Source: Lachnospira pectinoschiza (GTDB lineage: Bacteria > Bacillota > Clostridia > Lachnospirales > Lachnospiraceae). From it: 64,000 nucleotides of DNA. The translations under genes and the position numbers were made by a program. The stretch spans positions 186,001 to 250,000 of the forward strand of contig NZ_JAJCRR010000003.1 of the NCBI RefSeq assembly GCF_020564355.1. Reading direction: 5' to 3'. Positions within the stretch are counted from its first letter, which is position 1. Each line of letters begins with the position of its first letter. Shown here one piece after another: positions 1 through 7,302 of this stretch. The notes below the pieces were generated by a model. It was given only the letters and a program-made list of their open reading frames with translations, did not search any database and was not told where the DNA came from.

Positions 1-2
1 CA

Positions 3-56
3 GACGAAATGATTGACTATATGGCAAAGACCATTACGGAGGCTGTAAACCAGTAA
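3..56 (+). CDS. 3' end of an unidentified upstream gene (partial)
   Basis: Only the last 17 codons and a TAA stop are inside the window, reading DEMIDYMAKTITEAVNQ. The stop lies 3 bases before the next ATG, so the gene is probably in one operon with the GtrA gene. The tail would suit a sugar aminotransferase/dehydrase such as RfbH, which often precedes this type of TPP enzyme gene. That is inference from context; the fragment is too short to assign. Confidence 0.6.
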   Translation, partial: DEMIDYMAKTITEAVNQ

Positions 57-59
57 ACA

Positions 60-542
60 ATGAGTGAAAAAAACAAGGCACTGATAAACCAGATCATCCG
101 TTTTGGGCTGGTCGGCATATCCAATACGATTGTATCCTATGTTATTTACGCCGTAGCGTTTGCACTGACAGATAATTATTTTCTTGCAAATGTGTTAAGC
201 TGGCTGTTAAGCGTTCTGCACGCTTACATCTGGCAGAATGTATTTGTATTTAAAGAAGATAAAAATGCACAAAAGAGAGTCTGGTGGAAGGTTCTTTTAA
301 AGACGTATGCAGCATACGCATTTACCGGGCTGCTGCTCAACAACCTTTTGCTGTGGCTGTGGGTGGACGTCATTGACATTTCAAGATTCTGTACAGGAAT
401 TGCCAATGGGCTTACGGAAATCGGCATTGTGCTGACGGACAGGGAGCTTTCAGGATATCTGGGACCGGTGCTGAATATGTTTGTCACGATACCGGTGAAT
501 TTTGTAATGAATAAATTCTGGGCATACCGCCAAAAGGAGTAA
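60..542 (+). CDS. GtrA family polyprenyl-phosphate sugar carrier protein
   Basis: The 160-residue protein is almost entirely hydrophobic, with about four membrane segments (roughly residues 12-33, 37-57, 78-100 and 133-152). It starts with the RFGLVGISNTIVSY pattern typical of GtrA. GtrA proteins are thought to help move undecaprenyl-phosphate-linked sugars across the membrane. It ends 2 bases before the TPP enzyme gene. With the GT2 synthase at 3359 it forms the usual carrier/synthase pair. A second GtrA protein is encoded at 13722-14147 on the other strand, so the locus has two of this type. Confidence 0.88.
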   Translation: MSEKNKALINQIIRFGLVGISNTIVSYVIYAVAFALTDNYFLANVLSWLLSVLHAYIWQNVFVFKEDKNAQKRVWWKVLLKTYAAYAFTGLLLNNLLLWLWVDVIDISRFCTGIANGLTEIGIVLTDRELSGYLGPVLNMFVTIPVNFVMNKFWAYRQKE

Positions 543-544
543 GT

Positions 545-2416
545 ATGAAAGTAAAATTATCGTCATATGTTTCACAGTTTCTTGTAGATCACGGCATTAC
601 CCATGCCTTTACCGTTACAGGCGGTGGTGCAATGCACTTAAATGACAGTCTGGGACATCAGGAAGGACTGACCTGTGTATACAATCATCATGAACAGGCA
701 TGTGCAATTGCGGCAGAAAGCTATGCAAGAATTCATAATAAGATTGCAGCACTTTGTGTTACAACGGGACCGGGCGGTACAAATGCAATGACCGGTGTTG
801 TCGGAGGCTTTCTGGATTCGATTCCGATGCTTGTTATTTCCGGTCAGGTGCGTTTTGATACGACAGCCAGAAGTACGGGACTTGCGCTCCGCGCCATGGG
901 CGACCAGGAATTTGATATTACAAAGTCAGCGGCAGCGATGACAAAATATGCCGAAATGGTGACAGATCCGAAGCGTATCCGTTACTGTCTTGAAAAGGCA
1001 TATTATATTGCAACGACTGGCAGACCGGGTCCGTGCTGGATTGATATTCCGGTGAATTTTCAGGGAAGCTATATCGAAACGGAAGAACTGGAAGGGTTTG
1101 ACCCGGCAGAATATGAAGCGGAGCAGGCACCGGCAATTCCCGATGAAACGGTTGACCTTATTCTCGATAAAATCCGCAGTGCAAAGCGTCCGGTATTTTA
1201 TGCGGGAAACGGTATCCGCATTTCCGGTGGATATGAAGATTTCCGCAAAGTTGTGGAACTGCTTGGCATTCCGGTAGCGACGGGCTGGGACAGCATTGAT
1301 GCCATTGAAGACGAACACCCGCTGTATGTGGGACGCGGCGGCATTATGGGCGACCGCGCCGGTAACTTTGCCGTACAGAACGCGGACTTAGTCTTTGCGT
1401 GCGGCAACCGTTTAAGTATCCGTCAGGTGGGCTATAACTGGAAGACATGGGCAAGAGAAGCCTATGTCATTGTCAATGATGTGGATGAAGCTGAGTTAAA
1501 GAAGCCGACCCTGCATGTGGATTTACCGGTATGGGGCGATGCAAAGGAACTGCTTGCAAAAATGGTTTCACGCCTTGAGGCAGAACAGGCAGCCGGAAAT
1601 ACACCGTTATTTAAAGAGAGCAGCTGGGTAGAAAGATGTCAGGAATGGAAGGCAAAGTATCCGGTTGTACAGAAAAAACATTATGAAGACACGAAGCATA
1701 CCAATGTGTATGCGTTTATTAAAGAATTAAGCAGCCGTCTGTCAGAAGGACAGGTGACGGTTGTCGGCAACGGCTCAGCATGTGTAGTCGGAAGCCACGC
1801 TTATGTCATTAAAAAAGGACAGCGCTTTATTATCAACTCTGCGATTGCTTCCATGGGATATGACCTTCCGGCAGCAATCGGTGCGGTAGTCGCAGAACAC
1901 GGCAATCTTGCATTAAACAGAGAAGCGTTAAAGCATGACGACATTAAAGATGTGATTTTAGTCACAGGGGACGGCAGCATCCAGATGAATATTCAGGAAT
2001 TACAGACGATTATCCATCATCAGATGCCGATAAAGATATTTGTAATCAATAATCAGGGGTATCATTCAATCCGTCAGACACAGACGAATCTGTTTGAGAA
2101 GCATTTTGTCGGTATCGGACCGGAAAGCGGCGATTTAAGCTTCCCGGATATGGGCAAATTAGCGCCGGCTTACGGTTATCCGTTCTTTAGATGTGAAACC
2201 AATGCACAGCTTGATGAAACCATTTCAAAGGTGCTGGCAGTTAAAGGACCGGCAATCTGTGAGATTATGGTGTCTACCGAACAGAAATTTGAACCGAAGT
2301 CAGCGACAAAGCGGTTAGAAGACGGTACACTCGTATCGCCGCCGCTGGAAGACTTAGCACCGTTCCTTGACAGGGATGAATTTTACAGTAATATGATTAT
2401 AAAGCCGATTTCATAG
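545..2416 (+). CDS. Thiamine-diphosphate-dependent enzyme, acetolactate synthase-like
   Basis: The 623-residue protein has the three-domain plan of the acetolactate synthase family. The N-terminal pyrimidine-binding domain carries the probable catalytic Glu50 (in YNHHEQA). The C-terminal domain has the TPP/metal motif GDGS at 475-478 through NN at 502-503. Biosynthetic acetolactate synthase is unlikely because no small subunit or ilv genes are adjacent. Sitting in a sugar cluster and followed by a reductase/epimerase, it could be a YerE-type enzyme that adds a two-carbon unit from pyruvate to a keto-deoxysugar. That role is inferred from context only. Confidence 0.85.
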   Translation: MKVKLSSYVSQFLVDHGITHAFTVTGGGAMHLNDSLGHQEGLTCVYNHHEQACAIAAESYARIHNKIAALCVTTGPGGTNAMTGVVGGFLDSIPMLVISGQVRFDTTARSTGLALRAMGDQEFDITKSAAAMTKYAEMVTDPKRIRYCLEKAYYIATTGRPGPCWIDIPVNFQGSYIETEELEGFDPAEYEAEQAPAIPDETVDLILDKIRSAKRPVFYAGNGIRISGGYEDFRKVVELLGIPVATGWDSIDAIEDEHPLYVGRGGIMGDRAGNFAVQNADLVFACGNRLSIRQVGYNWKTWAREAYVIVNDVDEAELKKPTLHVDLPVWGDAKELLAKMVSRLEAEQAAGNTPLFKESSWVERCQEWKAKYPVVQKKHYEDTKHTNVYAFIKELSSRLSEGQVTVVGNGSACVVGSHAYVIKKGQRFIINSAIASMGYDLPAAIGAVVAEHGNLALNREALKHDDIKDVILVTGDGSIQMNIQELQTIIHHQMPIKIFVINNQGYHSIRQTQTNLFEKHFVGIGPESGDLSFPDMGKLAPAYGYPFFRCETNAQLDETISKVLAVKGPAICEIMVSTEQKFEPKSATKRLEDGTLVSPPLEDLAPFLDRDEFYSNMIIKPIS

Positions 2417-2427
2417 GGGAGAAGAAA

Positions 2428-3345
2428 TTGAAACGAGCAGTTATTACGGGACCGACCGGTGCAATCGGAACAGCACTGATTGCAGAACTGATAAGCCACG
2501 GAATTGAAGTGGAAGCAGTTGTAAGACCGGATTCCAGAAGAACAGACAATATTCCAAAGTCACCGCTGGTACACATTGTGCCGTGTGATTTAAAAGAGTT
2601 AAAAACATTGCATGAAAAGATAGAACACGCAGACGTATTTTACCACTTTGGCTGGGACGGGACGTTTGGCAACAGCCGTAACAACGCTTACGGACAGCTT
2701 GAAAATGTCCGTTATGCGTTAGATGCCGTAGAAGCTGCCGCTGCACTGGGCTGTACGACATTTGTCGGCGCCGGCTCACAGGCAGAATACGGACGGGTGG
2801 AAGGCAGCTTAAATGCGTCTACACCGGCATTTCCCGAAAACGGCTACGGGATTGCAAAGCTCTGTACAGGTCAGATGACAAAAATCCTTTGTGAACAGAA
2901 GGGAATCCGCCATATCTGGACAAGGATCCTCAGCATTTACGGACCGTTTGATGGAGCAAAGACAATGGTTATGAGTACGATTGTCAGTCTCCTGAAAGGC
3001 GGGCGGCCGCAGTGTACCGCAGGAGAACAGATGTGGGATTACCTTTACAGCGCGGATGCAGGATATGCCATGTATCTTCTCGGAGAAAAAGGCGTGTCCG
3101 GTAAGACTTACTGTATCGGCGGTGGAACGGCAAGACCGCTTCGGGAATACATCGAAGCAATCCGTGATGCGGCAGCACCGGGGGCAGAGATTGGATTTGG
3201 AGAAATTCCTTATCAGGAAAAGCAGGTGATGTATCTGTGCGCAGATATTTCCGATCTGGAAAAAGACACAGGCTTTGCGCCGCGTGTAACGTTTGCGGAG
3301 GGAATTGAAAAAACCGTAGACTGGTGCAGGAAGAATTACGTATAA
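2428..3345 (+). CDS. NAD(P)-dependent sugar epimerase/reductase (extended SDR)
   Basis: The 305-residue protein has the Rossmann glycine motif GPTGAIG at residues 8-14 and the catalytic Y-x-x-x-K as Tyr140/Lys144, both characteristic of extended short-chain dehydrogenases acting on nucleotide sugars. The start is TTG, chosen because GGGGAGAA lies just upstream and no in-frame ATG is near. The gene follows the TPP enzyme by 11 bases. In a YerE/YerF-like scheme it would reduce the side-chain ketone of the branched sugar; a plain 4-epimerase or 4-reductase is equally possible. Confidence 0.82.
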   Translation: MKRAVITGPTGAIGTALIAELISHGIEVEAVVRPDSRRTDNIPKSPLVHIVPCDLKELKTLHEKIEHADVFYHFGWDGTFGNSRNNAYGQLENVRYALDAVEAAAALGCTTFVGAGSQAEYGRVEGSLNASTPAFPENGYGIAKLCTGQMTKILCEQKGIRHIWTRILSIYGPFDGAKTMVMSTIVSLLKGGRPQCTAGEQMWDYLYSADAGYAMYLLGEKGVSGKTYCIGGGTARPLREYIEAIRDAAAPGAEIGFGEIPYQEKQVMYLCADISDLEKDTGFAPRVTFAEGIEKTVDWCRKNYV

Positions 3346-3358
3346 AGGAATAGAAGCG

Positions 3359-4315
3359 ATGAAAAAGATTAGTATTATGGTGCCATGCTATAACGAGGAA
3401 GAAAATGTGGTTCCGTTAAGCGAGGCATTGATTGCGATGTTTGAAAAAGACCTCCCGCAGTATGATTATGAAATTTTGTTTATTGATAACGATTCAAGAG
3501 ATACAACAAGGGTGAAGTTAAGAGCACTCTGTGAGAATAACAAAAAAATCAAAGCGATTTTTAATGCAAAGAATTTCGGTCAGTTTAATTCACCGTATTA
3601 CGGCATTTTACAGACCGAGGGTGACTGTACGATTCCGGTCTGTGCGGATTTCCAGGACCCGATTGATGTTATTCCGCGGCTTGTTGCAGAGTGGGAAAAA
3701 GGATATAAAATTGTCTGTGCAGTAAAGACCAGCAGTAAGGAAAATCCGGTGATGTATTTCCTGCGTTCCTGCTACTACAAGATGATTAAGAAAATGTCTT
3801 CTGTAGACCAGATTGAGCATTTTACGGGCTTTGGACTGTATGATAAAAGCTTTGTACAGGTTCTGCGCGATTTAAAGGACCCGATTCCGTTTATCCGTGG
3901 CATTGTCGGCGAGCTGGGCTTTAAGCGCACGGAGATTGAATATACACAGGCACAAAGACGTGCCGGCAAGACCCATAACAATTTTTATACGTTGTATGAT
4001 GCGGCAATGCTAAGCTTTACGTCTTATACGAAAATCGGGCTGCGTATTGCAACCTTTTTAGGCGCTGCCTGCGCAGGACTCAGTGTCATTGTGGCAATTA
4101 TTTATTTTATTCTGAAATTAATATACTGGAACAGATTCCAGGCAGGTATGGTTCCACTGATTATTTTAGTCAGCCTGACCAGTTCACTCCAGCTGTTCTT
4201 TATCGGACTGCTTGGGGAATATATTTTAAGCATGAACAAGCGTCTGATGAACAGACCGCTGGTAGTGGAAGAAGAACGACTCAATTTCAAACCGGAGGAG
4301 CCGGAACAGGAATAA
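3359..4315 (+). CDS. Polyprenyl-phosphate glycosyltransferase, GT2 (GtrB/DPM-like)
   Basis: The N-terminal GT-A domain begins with ISIMVPCYNEEENV and contains ADFQDP, the family's metal-binding acidic region. Two C-terminal membrane segments (about residues 228-256 and 263-290) and a charged tail match the GtrB/ArnC-type synthases that load a sugar from a nucleotide donor onto undecaprenyl phosphate at the inner membrane face. The upstream ribosome site is AAGGAATAG. The manC-like gene follows 24 bases later, which suggests mannose as the sugar, but specificity cannot be read from the sequence. Confidence 0.87.
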   Translation: MKKISIMVPCYNEEENVVPLSEALIAMFEKDLPQYDYEILFIDNDSRDTTRVKLRALCENNKKIKAIFNAKNFGQFNSPYYGILQTEGDCTIPVCADFQDPIDVIPRLVAEWEKGYKIVCAVKTSSKENPVMYFLRSCYYKMIKKMSSVDQIEHFTGFGLYDKSFVQVLRDLKDPIPFIRGIVGELGFKRTEIEYTQAQRRAGKTHNNFYTLYDAAMLSFTSYTKIGLRIATFLGAACAGLSVIVAIIYFILKLIYWNRFQAGMVPLIILVSLTSSLQLFFIGLLGEYILSMNKRLMNRPLVVEEERLNFKPEEPEQE

Positions 4316-4339
4316 CGCTTTGAGCAGATTGGAGATTGT

Positions 4340-6700
4340 ATGAAGTGTGTAATACTTGCCGGAGGCAGTGGTGACAGCCTTTGGCCGCTCTCAAGAAAAA
4401 ATTATCCGAAGCAGTTTATGAATATTAAAGAGGGACGATCTTTATTGCAGGAAACGGTTGTCAGAAATATGCCGTTTTGCGATGAATTTATTATTGTGAC
4501 AAAGGAAAGCTACCGCAATATTGTAAACGGTCAGATGAAAGCATTCCAGAGCCTCAAGTATCGTGTTGTACTTGAAGGCAGTCCAAAGGGAACCGCTGCG
4601 GCAATTATGCTTGGCAGCCAGTTCTGCAACCAGTCCGAACTGGTGTTTGTTGTGACGGCTGACAACCTGATTGAGGGGCAGGAATATAAGGATGCAATTA
4701 TTCGGGCAAAGGAGCTTGCAAAACAGGGCAGTATTGTTGCACTTGGTGTAAAGCCGGCAAAGAAAAATTCCAATTTCGGATATCTGTTAAGAGATGAGGA
4801 AAATGTCCTTAAATTTATTGAAAAAATCCGTCTGGACGATGATGAGAGCTTTGGCTATGACGATGGATTTTTATGGAACAGCGGTATGTTTTTATACCGT
4901 GCAGGGGATTTAATCAATGCGGCGAGGGCAATTTGTCCGGAACTCTATGATACCTGCCGGATGGCAAAGCGGAAGGTTGCAGCAATCCGCCGTACCGTGC
5001 GTTTTTCGCAGAAGGTCATGAAAGACATTCCACAAGGCAGTATTGAGCGCCTGATTTTTGAAAAGTTAAAGGATATGAAGGTCGTGGAAACGGCATTCCG
5101 CTGGAAAGATGTCGGGAATGTCTGCGACTTAGATGAAAATTCAAGTGTATCCCACAGCGAAAATGTCTTAAAAAACCACTGTGAAGATGTAATGGTTATT
5201 AACAGTGCAGACAGACAGCTTGTGGTGACAAATGATATTCAGGATGTTGTTGTTGTAAATACCGAAGATGCCGTTTACGTATCTTCCAAGGAACGCGTTG
5301 ATGACATTAAAAATATCATTTCCGAGAATAAAGAAAAGTATGAAAATTACTTTGATTATAACCGGATTTCTTACAGAGAATGGGGAATCCATGAACTGCT
5401 TAATGCCTCAGACGGTTACAAGGTCAAAAAGGTAACGGTATTTCCGGGCATGAGCATGAATCTGCATCAGCATGAAATGCGCAGTGAGCATTGGTCTGTT
5501 GTAGAAGGAACGGCAACGATTACATTAGGAACGGAAACAAAAGATTACCATAAGTATGAAAGCGTTTTTGTCCCGATTGGCATGAAGCATAAGGTTGCCA
5601 ATAAAACCGATAAAAATGTAGTCATTATCGAAGTCGGTATCGGTGAAATCTTATCCGAAAGCGATATGGTAAAGATATACAGTCAGGAAAGTGACGGAAC
5701 GGCAGAGGACAATTATGTCAAAGCTGCTAACGAGCCGGTTGTCAAGTTAGATCCGGCGTTTAAGGATAATCTGTGGGGCGGCACAAAGCTTCGCACGGTA
5801 TTCGGTAAAAAGTGTGATTATGACGTTATCGGCGAAAGCTGGGAGCTTTCCGCACACCCGGACGGACAGAGCCGGATTGCAGACGGCAGATATAAGGGCA
5901 TGCTCTTTAATGACTATCTGTCCATTATCGGAAAAGAGGCGCTTGGCTGGAAGTGTCAGGCACAGGATCGTTTTCCGGTACTGATTAAATTTATTGATGC
6001 AAAGCAGGCATTATCAATCCAGATTCATCCTGATGATGAATATGCACTGGAAAATGAAGGCGAATACGGAAAGAACGAGATGTGGTATGTCATTGACTGT
6101 GAGCCGGGTGCATACCTTTACTGCGGACTTTCAAAGGACGTATCCAAAGAGGAGATTGAAGAACGTATTGCGAACAATACGATTACAGAGGTGTTAAACC
6201 GCATAGATGTAAAGCCGGGCGATGTCGTTATGGTAAAAGCAGGAACAATCCATGCGATTGGTGCGGGCATTTTAATCTGTGAAATCCAGCAGAATTCCAA
6301 CAGTACATACCGCATGTACGATTACGACAGAAGGGATAAGTTCGGCAATCCGCGTGAACTGCACGTTGCAAAGGCACTGGACGTTGTCGATACCAAGGCA
6401 TATGTCAAGGATGAAAACTGCGAAGTGATTCTGGAGAAAAACGATGCCTATACACTGGAACGTCTGGTACAGTGCAAGTATTTTGAATGCCTGAAATATG
6501 ACATTTATTCAGAAGTCAAAATCGGCATGGATGAAACATCTTTCCTGTCTGTTTTATTTATTTCCGGTGAGGGAACCATTGAAACGGATGACGGCAATAA
6601 GACGATGCCGTACAAGGCAGGCGAAAGCTTCTTTATCAGCGCTGGCAAGCGTTCGGTTGTAATAAAGGGAACAGGAACCTGTATCGTTACGCATGTTTAA
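4340..6700 (+). CDS. Mannose-1-phosphate guanylyltransferase/PMI (type II) fused to a class I mannose-6-phosphate isomerase
   Basis: Three modules are visible in 786 residues. Residues 1 to about 300 are a nucleotidyltransferase that keeps LAGG, PKQF, WNSGMFL and the W-x-D-V-G region. Residues 340-450 are the type II PMI cupin (SMNLHQHEMRSEHW). Residues 468-786 are a complete class I ManA-type domain with likely zinc ligands Gln561, His563, Glu580 and His638. Normal ManC/AlgA proteins end after the cupin at about 450-480 residues. The pyrophosphorylase signature is altered: GSGDSLWPLSR instead of the usual G-x-G-x-R-L-W-P-L-S-R, so the Arg that contacts nucleotide phosphate is missing, and FIEKIR replaces FVEKP. 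The expected role is supply of mannose-1-P/GDP-mannose. Confidence 0.86.
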   Translation: MKCVILAGGSGDSLWPLSRKNYPKQFMNIKEGRSLLQETVVRNMPFCDEFIIVTKESYRNIVNGQMKAFQSLKYRVVLEGSPKGTAAAIMLGSQFCNQSELVFVVTADNLIEGQEYKDAIIRAKELAKQGSIVALGVKPAKKNSNFGYLLRDEENVLKFIEKIRLDDDESFGYDDGFLWNSGMFLYRAGDLINAARAICPELYDTCRMAKRKVAAIRRTVRFSQKVMKDIPQGSIERLIFEKLKDMKVVETAFRWKDVGNVCDLDENSSVSHSENVLKNHCEDVMVINSADRQLVVTNDIQDVVVVNTEDAVYVSSKERVDDIKNIISENKEKYENYFDYNRISYREWGIHELLNASDGYKVKKVTVFPGMSMNLHQHEMRSEHWSVVEGTATITLGTETKDYHKYESVFVPIGMKHKVANKTDKNVVIIEVGIGEILSESDMVKIYSQESDGTAEDNYVKAANEPVVKLDPAFKDNLWGGTKLRTVFGKKCDYDVIGESWELSAHPDGQSRIADGRYKGMLFNDYLSIIGKEALGWKCQAQDRFPVLIKFIDAKQALSIQIHPDDEYALENEGEYGKNEMWYVIDCEPGAYLYCGLSKDVSKEEIEERIANNTITEVLNRIDVKPGDVVMVKAGTIHAIGAGILICEIQQNSNSTYRMYDYDRRDKFGNPRELHVAKALDVVDTKAYVKDENCEVILEKNDAYTLERLVQCKYFECLKYDIYSEVKIGMDETSFLSVLFISGEGTIETDDGNKTMPYKAGESFFISAGKRSVVIKGTGTCIVTHV

Positions 6701-6739
6701 AATGAAAACTATAAAAGCAAAAGCACACAGGTGTTAAAA

Positions 6740-7288
6740 ATGATGAAAAAAAAGAGCGTAAAAGCAGCATTTTATGCAGGGGCAGTAATACTTGCCTGTT
6801 TTTACCTGCTGGTATTGTGGTGGGGTAAAAATCCGGACGTAGGACTGGAATACAGAATGTATTATCTGACCCATGAGCTTTCTGACTGGCCGGGCTACGG
6901 AAAACTGTCCTATGAACCGGGAACGACAGAATATTGTACGACACTCAAAGATAAAGACGGAAATGAGCGCAGTATCAATGTATGCCGCCGCAAGGGAAAA
7001 GGCTGGAAGGAAGACCAGTACGAGGGCAGTACAAACAGCGGAAAGGACGCATATCTTTACTACGTGTTAAACCGCACGGCAGAGAATGCCTCCTATCAGT
7101 GTGAAGTCACGGAGTTTGCGGGAAACGGCAGGGTCGAAGTTTACTGCAACGACAGAAAAATTGGAGAAATACAGGGTACAGGAACATTTACATTTGAAAT
7201 CGGAAAACTTGAGGAAAAGGAATGTGACACGATTCATTTTGTGGCAGATAATGTGACATTCTGTCTGTGGAGCAGTGCCATTCTTTAA
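6740..7288 (+). CDS. Membrane-anchored extracytoplasmic protein, unknown function
   Basis: About 182 residues with one N-terminal membrane segment (residues 9-26) followed by a soluble, cysteine-containing domain with an N-R-T glycan-like motif region. No family is recognised. The ATG at 6740 is preferred over the in-frame GTG at 6731 because AGGTG sits seven bases before it. It lies between the manC-like fusion and the YfhO gene in the same direction, 14 bases before YfhO, so it probably works with that membrane protein outside the cell. Confidence 0.7.
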   Translation: MMKKKSVKAAFYAGAVILACFYLLVLWWGKNPDVGLEYRMYYLTHELSDWPGYGKLSYEPGTTEYCTTLKDKDGNERSINVCRRKGKGWKEDQYEGSTNSGKDAYLYYVLNRTAENASYQCEVTEFAGNGRVEVYCNDRKIGEIQGTGTFTFEIGKLEEKECDTIHFVADNVTFCLWSSAIL

Positions 7289-7302
7289 AATAAAGGAGTT
7301 AT

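Noticed and set aside
545..2416. Calling the TPP enzyme ilvB
   Set aside because: It sits in a glycan cluster, has no regulatory subunit gene nearby, and only general family motifs are visible.
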